Positions 1 to 7,440 are shown, counted from the first letter of the stretch. The stretch is 35,836 nt of DNA from an uncultured bacterium (GCA_947177425.1 CAMWUN010000036.1:1-35836), one strand, 5' to 3'. A program made the numbers and translations. Notes: generated by a model from the sequence alone, not told the origin.

Positions 1-398
1 TTCCAGAGGGTATCGAACCTCCACCCAAAACCATTATTACATCTCCCGAATTACAGGTTTATGTTGAGCGTTTCGGGGAATCAAAAGATGATTGGGGATT
101 AGTGGCGGAGGTTGACGGTAAGATTGTCGGTGCTGTTTGGGTTCGCATTATGAATGATTACGGACATATAGATGATGAAACGCCCTCTTTGGCAATCTCT
201 CTTTATAAAGAATACCGGGGCTTTGGCATTGGAACGGCTATGATGAAAGAAATTCTTACCCTGCTGAAATCACATGGGTACAGCCGGGTTTCTCTTTCTG
301 TTCAAAAAGCCAATTATGCGGCAAAGATGTATTTAAAGATTGGTTTTGAGATTGTAAAGGAGAACGAGGAAGAATATATTATGGTGTACTACCTATAA
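1..398 (+). CDS. GNAT family N-acetyltransferase, 5' end outside window
   Basis: The reading frame is open from base 3 to the stop at 398, so the gene starts left of the window; the GTG at 102 is only an internal in-frame codon. The visible 131 residues end in a typical GNAT core: a beta strand with VDGKIVGAVWVRIM, then the acetyl-CoA pyrophosphate loop YRGFGIGTAMM (R/Q-x-x-G-x-G/A type), then LSVQKANYAAKMYLKIGF, the usual C-terminal N-A-x-x-x-Y-x-K-x-G-F signature. The family moves an acetyl group from acetyl-CoA to an amine; the substrate cannot be read from the sequence. It is followed after 38 bases by a second GNAT reading frame with its own ribosome binding site, so the two may have been co-transcribed. 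Family assignment is secure, the start and substrate are not known. Confidence 0.85.
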   Translation, partial: PEGIEPPPKTIITSPELQVYVERFGESKDDWGLVAEVDGKIVGAVWVRIMNDYGHIDDETPSLAISLYKEYRGFGIGTAMMKEILTLLKSHGYSRVSLSVQKANYAAKMYLKIGFEIVKENEEEYIMVYYL

Positions 399-436
399 CA
401 AATTTATAAATAAATTGGAGAAAGGACATTCCATTT

Positions 437-706
437 ATGAGAATCCGACCGTATATACCAAGCAAAGATTACGAATATGTATCAAAATGGATTGATAACG
501 AAAGAACTCATGCCTTTTGGTGTGCAAATCTTTTGCCATACCCCATGACACAAAAATCTTTCCATGATTTATTAGAGAAAAATGCAATGGACTGGACGGA
601 CAGTGCTTATGTCGCAACTGAAAACAGCGGACAGGCAGTTGGTTTCTTCATCCGGCTATCGTGTTCCAAAAAACAACACTTTAATGGTACAGCATTGCGT
701 ATATAA
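437..706 (+). pseudogene. Truncated GNAT acetyltransferase (N-terminal half only)
   Basis: The ATG at 437 is preceded by a good site (GGAGAAAGG). The first 70 residues read as the N-terminal half of an acetyltransferase that begins MRIRPYIPSKDYEYVSKWI and runs to SGQAVGFF, where the central beta strand of the fold should continue into the acetyl-CoA binding loop. Instead, about 20 unrelated residues follow and the frame stops at 706. The CoA loop (R-G-x-G-x-G) and the C-terminal half are missing in all three + frames between 650 and 870. The last bases of the frame run into the inverted-repeat element at 684-812. I infer a gene broken by insertion and deletion and unlikely to make an active enzyme. 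A short functional protein is possible but less likely. Confidence 0.7.
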
Positions 707-812
707 TGGTGAATAATGTGCCTGATATTTTGGCATCGTTGATTGACGACAACGCAGTGCTGGCAGAAATATCAGGTGCAGAATTCACATTAATTACGCA
801 ATGCTGTACCAG
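684..812. repeat. 129-bp inverted-repeat (MITE-like) element in broken GNAT gene
   Basis: The left end tggtacagcattgcgta is the exact reverse complement of the right end tacgcaatgctgtacca. The complementarity continues, with small gaps, for about 43 bases per arm (684-727 against 770-812), so the element folds into one long imperfect hairpin. There is no transposase. No clear target duplication is visible: the flanks are tttaa and gcacc. The position at the point where the GNAT frame degenerates suggests a non-autonomous insertion, but the family is not identified. Confidence 0.75.
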
Positions 813-871
813 CACCATGTCTATAAGATTGTCAAAGAAAATCGTCCCTTCGCTTCAATTGAACATGCTTA

Positions 872-2191
872 CTACATAATTTCCCATATATTGAAAAGAT
901 GTTTGTTTTGCTGTTTCTTACTACTAATTTCCAATATATACTTTTTACTTATAACGGCACTTAGAACATACTTTTCAAACCACGAATCTGAGCAAGTATA
1001 GTATCCTTTATGTAAACCATCTGTTCCGTAAGAATTCTCTATTTTCCACCGTTCTGGCATTCCATCTTCTCCTAAGTGAACACCTGTTAACATCATAGAA
1101 TGACTTGCAATTCCAGCTTTTAATTGGAAATAATCCTTCCTTCTCATTTCAAAATCAAAGCCTGTCACATCCACATAATCAAAACTATTATCGTCCCACA
1201 GCTGTAATTCCTCTATGCACATTTTGTCATCATCGGCCATACATACCACAGGAATTCCATCCTTTAGTTGTTCGATACATTTTTCTTTTAATTCATATAA
1301 CGGAAGATTTAAAAACTGTTCCTCCTGACCACCTGCCACTTGAAAAACATCCGTCAATACACATGTTTCTCCAAAAGGTAACTTTTCATAAGGGAGAGAG
1401 ATGATATTTACAAACTGATCCAAAAATTCTCCTGCAAAATCATTATAGAAAGCTTTGGGAGTGTATTGTTTCTTTTGCTTTTCATCTTCAAATGTATAAA
1501 TAAAAGTATCCGGCGGACAACCATAACATCTGCACAAAAAAGTAAAAATCTTTTTCAGTGCCTGCTCTTTTATTTCTACAATATTCTCTATATTTTGTCC
1601 CTCCAAAGCTGCCTTTCTTATCTCCGCGCCGATTTTTCGCAAATAATAATTCAAACGATTATTCATCTCTTCTGTATTCGAGGATTGAAATGTTTCCGGC
1701 ATTATTTCCGCTGGAACAATTCCATACTTTTTTACAAGTTCTTTGAAATTCGTCCAAAACCCTCCGTCTGTTACCGCATATTGAAACCATGAATAAACTT
1801 CTCTTTTATTATAAGATTCATTTCTATATTGAATCACTTTTTCCAAAAAACAATTTGCTTTCTCCAATTTATCCCAAAAGCAAAGATAGCCCAAAGAAAG
1901 CTGGAAGTTCGTAGATTGCGGAGTACTTTTTCTAAGCCTTTTTACTATATGTTCTCTCAAAAGATTCAATCCCGCAACAATCCAACATCTTCCAGCATTG
2001 CCCTGTGCAGTGGCCTCCATCGTTGAAATGTCTACAGAAAATTCAAAAGGTTGTAACTTTGCTTTTTCTTTATCAAATGCAATATCTGATATATATTTCT
2101 TTGCATATTCTTCTTCATATATACTGTTTTTTACATCTGCTCTATACGCTTCTTTATTGCTTTGAATCCAAACAGTTGTAATTTCTTTCAT
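872..2191 (-). CDS. pepC: C1 family cysteine aminopeptidase (PepC / bleomycin hydrolase)
   Basis: The protein (about 439 residues, the usual length of PepC and bleomycin hydrolases) is a papain-fold aminopeptidase that trims peptides in the cytosol. The catalytic Cys is in ATAQGNAGRCWIVAGLNLLR near residue 70, with the Gln of the oxyanion hole just before it. The His is in GIASHSMMLTGVHL near 365 (most relatives have N-H-A-M), and the Asn is in WKIENSYG. No signal peptide is present. The ATG at 2191 is preferred over an in-frame TTG three codons upstream, because AGGGAGA sits 11 bases before the ATG and only 2-3 bases before the TTG. It stands alone, with inverted-repeat elements and gene remnants on both sides. 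It is intact although both neighbours are broken. Subfamily assignment is firm. Confidence 0.92.
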   Translation of the reverse strand: MKEITTVWIQSNKEAYRADVKNSIYEEEYAKKYISDIAFDKEKAKLQPFEFSVDISTMEATAQGNAGRCWIVAGLNLLREHIVKRLRKSTPQSTNFQLSLGYLCFWDKLEKANCFLEKVIQYRNESYNKREVYSWFQYAVTDGGFWTNFKELVKKYGIVPAEIMPETFQSSNTEEMNNRLNYYLRKIGAEIRKAALEGQNIENIVEIKEQALKKIFTFLCRCYGCPPDTFIYTFEDEKQKKQYTPKAFYNDFAGEFLDQFVNIISLPYEKLPFGETCVLTDVFQVAGGQEEQFLNLPLYELKEKCIEQLKDGIPVVCMADDDKMCIEELQLWDDNSFDYVDVTGFDFEMRRKDYFQLKAGIASHSMMLTGVHLGEDGMPERWKIENSYGTDGLHKGYYTCSDSWFEKYVLSAVISKKYILEISSKKQQNKHLFNIWEIM

Positions 2192-2260
2192 TTTAACCAA
2201 GTTCTCCCTAAAATCTAAAAATACTCATTTCACGCAGTATATCTCTCATCTACTTTACTA

Positions 2261-2380
2261 AATTTGGTTCTTTCCACTGTTTGTTGAATTAACAGTCAGC
2301 CCAGCTCAAAATAGCCAGAAGCTCATGCCATTCAAGTCAGAAATATTACGTTTTCAACTAAGAGTGGAAAGAACCAAATT
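2261..2380. repeat. 120-bp inverted-repeat (MITE-like) element
   Basis: The ends aatttggttctttccact (2261-2278) and agtggaaagaaccaaatt (2363-2380) are perfect 18-bp reverse complements around an 84-bp centre that holds no gene. The right end abuts the point where the yfcE-like remnant stops, so insertion or recombination at this element probably removed the rest of that gene. No transposase and no obvious target duplication are seen. Confidence 0.8.
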
Positions 2381-2593
2381 CCTCTTGACACAGAAAATAT
2401 TTTGTTTCATTCTATTTAACATTGTCATGACTTCTTTGGGCGAATAGTCTTTTGGAAGATCATTCCGGGGATCGTGATACAAAATATCTCTTAACAGGAG
2501 CAGCCTTTCTGCCTGCTACTGATAAAATGCCTCTATCATTTTCTTACAATAATTTGCTGAACCGTGGATGTCAGATGCAATCATAAGTTTCAT
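2381..2593 (-). pseudogene. yfcE: Remnant of YfcE-type metallophosphodiesterase
   Basis: Reading minus from ATG 2593, which has an AGGAGG site about 14 bases upstream, gives MKLMIASDIHGSANYC. This is the start of a YfcE/MJ0936 phosphodiesterase with the metal-binding D-x-H motif. Codon 26 is a TAG (2518-2516), and the frame then continues with AERLLLLRDILYH, DLPKDYSPKEVM and MLNRMKQNIFCVKR. In relatives the G-D of the second metal motif stands where R-D is now, and G-N-C-D should follow the final segment. The match ends at 2381, exactly where the 120-bp inverted-repeat element begins, so roughly the last 60% of the gene is gone. It is a pseudogene by three independent marks: stop codon, changed metal-site residue and truncation. 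The segment from 2594 to 2741 holds its ribosome binding site and nothing else I can recognise. Confidence 0.85.
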
Positions 2594-2741
2594 TTCCTAA
2601 TGACCTCTCCTCCTGAAGTATATCGCTTCAACTAATGTTCAATAATGGCATCAGCTTTATTTATAACACGCCTGCCCGCCTCCTGTCATTCCATGCAGCA
2701 AGATAAGTAATACATGGCCATACCGAGTCATGCTTCAATGC

Positions 2742-3008
2742 TTATTCAGCACATCTTTCAGCTTCTTCCGCTTTCCGGATATGATCCAGATATACACTAA
2801 GTCCATATAGTATAATAACTGCATCAAGACTGTCCTCTCCGACAGTTATCTCATCCCACACACTCTCTCCGCTAAAAACTGAAACCGCCGTTTTATAGGC
2901 CATATGATGGCCAACATCCATGCTGGAATGATACTGCTCCAAAAGCTCAGGACAAATCCCAGCTCTATATGAGGCAAGAGTATTCCAATAGATAACCGCA
3001 ATTTTCAT
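2742..3008 (-). CDS. Hypothetical small protein (88 aa) downstream of larC remnant
   Basis: I do not recognise this protein. It starts MKIAVIYWNTLASYR, has no signal peptide or membrane segment, is acidic overall, and has a hydrophobic stretch AVIILYGLSVYL near residue 64. The start at 3008 overlaps the 3' end of the larC reading frame by 44 bases and has only a poor ribosome binding site (GCGGCGG), so translation may be coupled to larC. Because the upstream lar genes are broken, this frame may itself be a remnant of a third gene of that set or a gene no longer expressed. The frame is clean over 88 codons, which weakly supports a real gene. Confidence 0.4.
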   Translation of the reverse strand: MKIAVIYWNTLASYRAGICPELLEQYHSSMDVGHHMAYKTAVSVFSGESVWDEITVGEDSLDAVIILYGLSVYLDHIRKAEEAERCAE

Positions 3009-3424
3009 TTCGCCGCCGCATGGTAAACATAATCATCCTTATGACCTCATTGATTGAAAGCTCATTATCCCTTGCAATTCTTGCGAGATCTTCATACTCA
3101 TATTTTTCTTTTACCACACCATATCCCTCAGAATATTTTACCCATATTTCTCCCCAAACCGTCTTAATACTTTCCGTCCTGCGCTGAAGTGTATATCTGT
3201 TGCTGATGTTTTCACGGACTCCAAGCGATGTTGTATGTTTGAAAATCAAGTGTATGATATCGTCCCTTATCGCTTCTCCGCATATTACACAGAGCATAAT
3301 CCCTAGGCGGGATTTCTTCATGTCAACAGCAACCGTGTATACCTCCAATGCACCGGCCTCAAACAGCCGCTCCATTGCAAAACTGATCCGCTCTGGTGTC
3401 ATATCATCAACATTACAGGTAAGT
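2965..3424 (-). pseudogene. larC: C-terminal fragment of LarC (nickel pincer cofactor nickel insertase)
   Basis: In the frame that begins FELTCNVDDMTPE and continues RISFAMERLFEAG, EVYTVAVDMKKSR, IFKHTTSLGVRE and GVVKEKYEYEDLARIA, this is the C-terminal third of LarC (DUF111). LarC puts nickel into the pyridinium bisthiocarboxylate cofactor of lactate racemase. The N-terminal two thirds are missing: just upstream the frame runs into two stops (TAA at about 3440 and 3446) and is joined to a LarB-like start in another frame. The first in-frame ATG (3402) lies inside the conserved N-V-D-D-M motif and is not a natural start. The last 15 or so residues do not look like a LarC end, so the 3' end may also be altered. 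It cannot make a working enzyme. Confidence 0.85.
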
Positions 3425-3511
3425 TCAAAACGGCTTCTCTTTTATTTTTAGCAATGCATCTTTAACCGAAATTTCGCTACTTTTTACCCCTTGGAGAATT
3501 TGCTTTATCCC
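3425..3511 (-). pseudogene. larB: LarB N-terminal fragment fused to larE 3' end
   Basis: The last 28 codons of the frame ending at 3425 read IKQILQGVKSSEISVKDALL followed by KIKEKPF. This is not a LarE C-terminus; it matches the start of LarB (pyridinium-3,5-biscarboxylate synthase), which in relatives reads like I-L-x-x-V-K-x-G-x-x-S-V-E-x-A-L-x-x-L-K-x-x-P-F-E-D. The rest of LarB, including its catalytic core, is absent, and the next bases are LarC. This short piece is the evidence that a three-gene larE-larB-larC set was collapsed by deletion. The assignment rests on about 27 residues and on the gene order, so it is good but not certain. Confidence 0.65.
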
Positions 3512-4052
3512 ATTCTTCCTGCTTTCAATAAGTAGCGGAAGCTGTTTCTCCTTAATCTGAATTTTAGCTATTTCTCCAACGGTGCGAACACGAAAATCAA
3601 CAAAACCAAGAGACGAAAGATAGTTCTCCGCTAATTCTGTACGATGTAAAAGATATCCGTCAATCAACGGTCCTGTAGGAATCCGTGTGGTAAGACAAGC
3701 ATACGCCGCTTTGTTCCATCAATCAGAATATTAAATCTGTCCTTTTCGGCTTCTGATATAATTGATGAGAAATCCGTTTCTTGCAATAATAGCAACGATT
3801 ATGCGGATTTGAAACAATATTTTCATCTGACAAAATATCCAAATTAATGATCTTCATTTTTACGCCAAGTTCTTCTGCAAGGTGTGTCGCATCCTCCAGC
3901 TCAAACCGTGGCTGAAAAGCAGATTTTACATAATATGCCTGTTCTTCTTTTGCATATTGCTTTGCTGCGTATAAAAGATACGCTGAATCAATGCCGCCTG
4001 AAAAAGCAACCGTTACTTTCAGGTACTCTATAGAAAAATCCTTTATCTTCAT
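3512..4052 (-). pseudogene. larE: Broken LarE (sacrificial sulfur transferase)
   Basis: LarE is an ATP-pyrophosphatase that donates sulfur to the nickel pincer cofactor of lactate racemase. The first frame (4052 to 3723) shows the PP-loop VAFSGGIDSAYLL and the cysteine motif HNRCYYCKKR. It is broken near 3757: shifting frame restores SEAEKDRFNILIDGT. A second break at about 3688 changes frame again and removes around 60 residues, because D-G-T is followed directly by KAAYACLTTRIPTGPLIDG, the segment that contains the conserved A-C-L-A-x-R-x-P motif near residue 170 of intact LarE. The C-terminal part (3667 to 3512) then reads HRTELAENYL and FVDFRVRTVGEIAKIQI before passing into LarB sequence. 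Two frameshifts and an internal deletion make this a pseudogene. Confidence 0.88.
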
Positions 4053-4142
4053 GCAATACCTCTATCACTACCGTTCTTTGCGAGCCAGCCTTATGCCAGG
4101 CAACGGGCAGTACGCTTCGCGAACTGTCCTTATGTCGACAAA

Positions 4143-4171
4143 AGCGGTTCTGCCAGAAAAGCAGAGCCGCT
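4143..4171 (-). terminator. Hairpin after the small membrane-protein pair
   Basis: On the minus strand agcggctctgc pairs with gcagaaccgct around a 7-base loop (one G-T mismatch or wobble), followed by TTTTG. It starts seven bases after the stop of the 4178-4495 gene. It probably ends that transcript before the larE scar. The T tract is short, so termination may be partial. Confidence 0.6.
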
Positions 4172-4177
4172 CAGTCA

Positions 4178-4495
4178 TTACATATTTTTCTTGAACAACG
4201 CTGCCTTTACAACACCCCTTGGATCTTTTACAAGCAGAATAGCAAGCCAGATAACCAAGCCAAGTGCTACAACAGACAGTCCAAGATAAAAATCATTGAG
4301 CATATCAATGGGTGCAGGTGCAAAGAACTCTGCGCCAAGCTCTGCATACTCAAAGACTGCATCAATAAACCACATAAGGGAGGCGCCCCAATACATCCAG
4401 CACAGAGCCCCCACTTTCATCTCATTTCCCAAAGCTCCCTTATACCAGATTACAGTACTGATTACTGCCGCAAAAACAGTTGTTAAAAGAGTCAT
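4178..4495 (-). CDS. Small membrane protein, partner of upstream gene
   Basis: This 105-residue protein has three hydrophobic segments: LLTTVFAAVISTVIWY near the N-terminus, ALCWMYWGASLMWFIDAVFE in the middle and LGLSVVALGLVIWLAILLV near the end. A short positively charged tail KDPRGVVKAALFKKNM should face the cytosol. The start overlaps the stop of the upstream gene (ATGA overlap at 4492-4495), so the two are almost surely translated together and may form a complex. I cannot name the family. I have the impression that such a pair occurs beside lar genes in other Clostridia, but this is memory rather than something visible here. Intact, with a hairpin after its stop. Confidence 0.7.
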   Translation of the reverse strand: MTLLTTVFAAVISTVIWYKGALGNEMKVGALCWMYWGASLMWFIDAVFEYAELGAEFFAPAPIDMLNDFYLGLSVVALGLVIWLAILLVKDPRGVVKAALFKKNM

Positions 4496-4911
4496 ACCGC
4501 TGCCCCCTCCTTTATAGATTCGGAATCATGGATTGCCCTCTTTTCAACAATAGAAGAAACAGCAAGCATACCAACCCATACGGCTGTAACGAGAACAGCC
4601 ATCATTACACCTGCACTGCCCATTTCCGCCAGCATCCCGGCAGTTTCCCCGCTTTCAACCGCAGTAAGAAACGGGAAGTATGGAACAACTTCACCATGCC
4701 AGACATGCTCAAAAGCCAGAAGCGCGGAACCGCCCCATAACAGCTTATTCAGCCAGCCAAGCTTCGTGGAAAATTTTATTTTTGTTGCCTCTTCAACTGA
4801 ACCATCTGAAAAAGAAATATTCACTGTTTCTACTTTTTCCTTAGACTTCATTGCCTTTGCAGTAACCGTAGTGATGACTGCTTCTGCAGCCGGAACAAGA
4901 AAACATGCCAT
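4492..4911 (-). CDS. Small membrane protein (139 aa) with conserved-looking aromatic core
   Basis: The start is well supported by AGGAGG nine bases upstream of ATG 4911. The protein has an N-terminal hydrophobic segment (ACFLVPAAEAVITTVTAKAM), a polar stretch KSKEKVETVNISFSDGSVEE, a distinctive motif KLGWLNKLLWGGSALLAFEH followed by VWHGEVVPYFPFL, and a final membrane segment around AGVMMAVLVTAVWVGMLAVS. The His and Trp residues next to the second membrane segment (FEHVWHGE) could bind a metal, but that is only an inference. It overlaps the next gene by four bases. Function unknown. Its position immediately upstream of the larE remnant makes a role linked to nickel or lactate racemisation a fair guess. 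Confidence 0.7.
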   Translation of the reverse strand: MACFLVPAAEAVITTVTAKAMKSKEKVETVNISFSDGSVEEATKIKFSTKLGWLNKLLWGGSALLAFEHVWHGEVVPYFPFLTAVESGETAGMLAEMGSAGVMMAVLVTAVWVGMLAVSSIVEKRAIHDSESIKEGAAV

Positions 4912-5143
4912 AATTATGTACCTCCTGAATTATATAAATGTCTGCATACCAAAAAAGGCATACCGCTCCCCTTCTGGGAAACCATATACCTCCATGGTAT
5001 ACATATTTTCATCTGTTTGTTCTATACGAATTAATGCTTCTGCACCTGTGTCCGGCTTCTTGCTCAAACATATACATTATACTTCCGCAACGCAAAGATG
5101 TCAAGTGTATAAAAGATTCCCCGCAGAAATTCATATGCAGGAA

Positions 5144-5276
5144 GTTACTGTTCACTCGGTGACCAGTAACATGCAAAAATCCATCGAAAATTGCCTTCGG
5201 CATTGGGATTTTTGCACTCTCGAATCACTTTCTTACGACCAGCGCAGTAAATGCGCAGGTCTGTGTGAACAGTAAC
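5144..5276. repeat. 133-bp nested inverted-repeat element
   Basis: The ends gttactgttcac (5144-5155) and gtgaacagtaac (5265-5276) are perfect reverse complements. Inside lies a second perfect 11-bp pair, tgcaaaaatcc (5172-5182) and ggatttttgca (5206-5216). The same end, gttactgttcactc, occurs again at 35782-35795 near the right edge of the window, so it belongs to a repeated family. No protein is encoded. The rest of the 4912-5285 interval holds the ribosome binding site of the 4911 gene and nothing else recognisable. Confidence 0.75.
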
Positions 5277-5285
5277 TGCAGGAAC

Positions 5286-5693
5286 TTATTGTCCCATATG
5301 TTCAAGTTCTTCCAGGACACCATCGATCAACCGTCCAACAGAAATATCCGTTACACCTACAACCAGATTATCACAATGGTTAACCGGTATTAAAACACGT
5401 TTTGCCATACTTTGCCCAACTGCAAGTGCCATCGCAGGGGTAATTTCGCCATGCAGTGAATCTGCAATAACAATACCAATAGGGCCTATTATAACATCCG
5501 CACGCCGGCAACCAACAACCACCGCATTTTCACCTGTAGCCGCATGATCCGCCCCTGCTTTCAGCATTGCTGCTGTAGCAACTCCATTTGTCCCCACAGC
5601 AGTAATATCCATATTCGAAAATCTCGATTTAACAGCGGAAACTACTTGTTTTCCTATACCTCCGCCCTGTGCATCAATAATAAGTATATTCAT
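5286..5693 (-). CDS. DUF3842 family protein
   Basis: The 135-residue protein matches DUF3842 along its length: the start MNILIIDAQGGGIGKQVV is a Rossmann-like glycine loop, followed by GTNGVATAAMLKAGADHAAT, GENAVVVGCRRADVIIGPIG and IVIADSLHGEITPAMALAVG. The family is found in Clostridia and has no assigned biochemical function. The glycine-rich start hints at nucleotide binding, and the second half at a regulatory or sensing role. No membrane segment or signal is present. The start has a GGAGAGA site. It stands first in the direction of the small membrane genes and lar scar, but the 133-bp repeat lies between them, so co-transcription is uncertain. Family assignment is confident, function unknown. 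Confidence 0.85.
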   Translation of the reverse strand: MNILIIDAQGGGIGKQVVSAVKSRFSNMDITAVGTNGVATAAMLKAGADHAATGENAVVVGCRRADVIIGPIGIVIADSLHGEITPAMALAVGQSMAKRVLIPVNHCDNLVVGVTDISVGRLIDGVLEELEHMGQ

Positions 5694-6039
5694 CTGTTTT
5701 CTCTCCGTACTAAAGAATTATCTGAAATGCAGACTATTCAATCATTCCAAAATATCTCAGTTTCCCTAATTGCTTTTTCTTTTTCAGTGCCCACCATCAG
5801 AACATAAACTCTATTCCCTATTCTGATGTTGCCGTCAGATGAAGAAATGCAATAAATCAGTTTTCTTAAGTATACCTTACATTCTACAGTATGTCACGCC
5901 TGCTATTTTACTTTCTTAAATGAAAAAATATAGAAATCAAAAAAATTAGTATCACGGATCATATCTCCAGTGATATCCACAGCAATATTACCCCATCTTC
6001 CGATACCATGAATGAGGCTGATATTCCGCATGAAACATT
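5694..6039 (-). other. Intergenic region between cbiA and DUF3842 gene, with possible gene remnant
   Basis: No convincing complete gene is present. Minus-strand bases 5877-5738 are open for about 46 codons (reading ISSSDGNIRIGNRVYVLMVG then TEKEKAIRETEIFWND and stop) but have no credible start codon or ribosome binding site; the stretch looks protein-like and may be the tail of a decayed small gene. The remainder is AT-rich and should contain the promoter of the DUF3842 gene and the 3' end of the cobalamin transcript. Confidence 0.35.
5941..5975 (-). terminator. Weak possible terminator of the cobalamin operon
   Basis: On the minus strand tatcac pairs with gtgata around a 14-base loop and is followed by ACTAATTTTTTTG. 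The stem is only six pairs, so this is a tentative end for the long cobalamin transcript, about 65 bases after the cbiA stop. Confidence 0.35.
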
Positions 6040-7440
6040 TTATCCTGCTTCCATTGTACTTTTATACCATGATGCTTTCTCAACAAATGACCGGACAAAT
6101 TCCGGATTAGATGGATAATACAAATGCGGAAAACCCATCCAGCAATTTTCTCCTGCCATAACGCAGGGATAACTCCTGCCCGTTACCGGTTTTACAGCCA
6201 TTGCCCCATTTCCATTGTCCGTACTGTCAAAATAATGAAACTCGTGGCCTTTGATTCTTTTTCCCTTTGACAGAAAAAAACTTCCTTCTTCCCGTATTTC
6301 GATATAGCCAAACCGTACCAGTTTGTCCGTGTAAAAACACTTTCCCGGTATTACTCCTGCCATGGCATGACTTGTTCCATCCTTACCTGTCAGGGAAGAG
6401 TGTAGATACATAAAACCACCACACTCTGCCACTATGGGAATTCCCTTTTCCACTGACTGCCGGATTGCCTTGCGCATACTATAATTTAAACTCAGTTTTT
6501 CTGCATACAATTCCGGATAACCGCCTCCAAGTAAAATCCCATGACAGCCTGACGGCAAATCCTGATCCCAAATGGGGGAGAAATATTTTATTTCTGCGCC
6601 GCTTTTTTCAAGCAGCAAGAGATTTTCTCTGTAATAAAAACAAAAAGCCTCATCTTTTGCCACTGCAATTACCGGCTTATCTTTCTGAATATCCATTTCT
6701 TCCGAAATATAAATCTCTTCCGTATGCTCTTTGTCAATGTCTAAGTCTTCCGCACTTTCCGCTATTTTCATGATTGCGGAAACAGAAACTGTATTTTCCA
6801 GCTTTCCTGCCATCTCCTGTAGTTTATCCTTTATCCCATTAAGTTCATGAGGCATGACCAGACCCAAATGCCGGCTCTCAATACATAAATCCTTTGCTTC
6901 CGGAAAAAAACCTAAAACAGGAATCTGTAATTCCTCTTCTATCAGTGGTTTCACCGTCTTATAATACCCTTCTGATATCCGGTTCAATAGTACCCCTTTG
7001 ATCAGCCGCTCACCATCATAAAGTAAAAAACCGGCAAGCAAAGGAATTATAGAACGAACTCCCATTCCTTTCACATCCGCCACAAGTACAATCGGTGTTT
7101 TCGTCACTTTTGCCAGATGGTAGGAAGAACCCTCTTCCCGGCTTCCTCCCAATCCGTCAAATATCCCCATAACGCCTTCCATGACTGCAATATTTTCTTC
7201 TTTTGCGCTGCCCGCCAAAATCCCTTTGGTTTCTTCTTCCCCTGTAAAAAATGTATCCAGATTTCCGGCAGGGACACCCAGCACTTTTTCATGGAACATG
7301 GGATCAATGTAATCCGGTCCGCATTTATAAGAAAGCACTTTTTCTCCCCTGTTCTTTAACGCCTTAAGCAGCGCGCAGGTAATCATCGTTTTTCCGCTTC
7401 CGCTTTTGGGTGCTGCAATCATGACCCTTCTTAATTGCAT
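6040..7440 (-). CDS. cbiA: Cobyrinic acid a,c-diamide synthase CbiA
   Basis: CbiA uses ATP and glutamine to amidate side chains a and c of cobyrinic acid, in the cytosol. The 466 residues have the usual two parts. The first is an N-terminal dethiobiotin-synthase-like ATP domain with P-loop APKSGSGKTMI at residues 10-20, GPDYIDPMFH and EGVMGIFDG. The second is a C-terminal class I glutaminase domain with GGGYPELYAEKL near 306, the nucleophile Cys340 in ECGGFMYL and His in GFPHLYYPSN near the end. GGAGGTGTATC precedes ATG 7440, and the start overlaps the stop of the cbiJ-E-T fusion by ten bases. It is the last gene of the operon. It is distinguished from CbiP, also present here, by its length and by the F-P-H-L-Y motif. 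Confidence 0.96.
   Translation of the reverse strand: MQLRRVMIAAPKSGSGKTMITCALLKALKNRGEKVLSYKCGPDYIDPMFHEKVLGVPAGNLDTFFTGEEETKGILAGSAKEENIAVMEGVMGIFDGLGGSREEGSSYHLAKVTKTPIVLVADVKGMGVRSIIPLLAGFLLYDGERLIKGVLLNRISEGYYKTVKPLIEEELQIPVLGFFPEAKDLCIESRHLGLVMPHELNGIKDKLQEMAGKLENTVSVSAIMKIAESAEDLDIDKEHTEEIYISEEMDIQKDKPVIAVAKDEAFCFYYRENLLLLEKSGAEIKYFSPIWDQDLPSGCHGILLGGGYPELYAEKLSLNYSMRKAIRQSVEKGIPIVAECGGFMYLHSSLTGKDGTSHAMAGVIPGKCFYTDKLVRFGYIEIREEGSFFLSKGKRIKGHEFHYFDSTDNGNGAMAVKPVTGRSYPCVMAGENCWMGFPHLYYPSNPEFVRSFVEKASWYKSTMEAG

Noticed and set aside
722-890. Open + frame reading PDILASLIDDNAVLAEISGA and onward through the 684-812 element
   Set aside because: It runs through both arms of a palindromic element and has no ribosome binding site; most likely a chance open frame.
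4108-4126. Small hairpin cagtacgcttcgcgaactg upstream of larE remnant
   Set aside because: Too short and imperfect to call a terminator or a REP element on its own.
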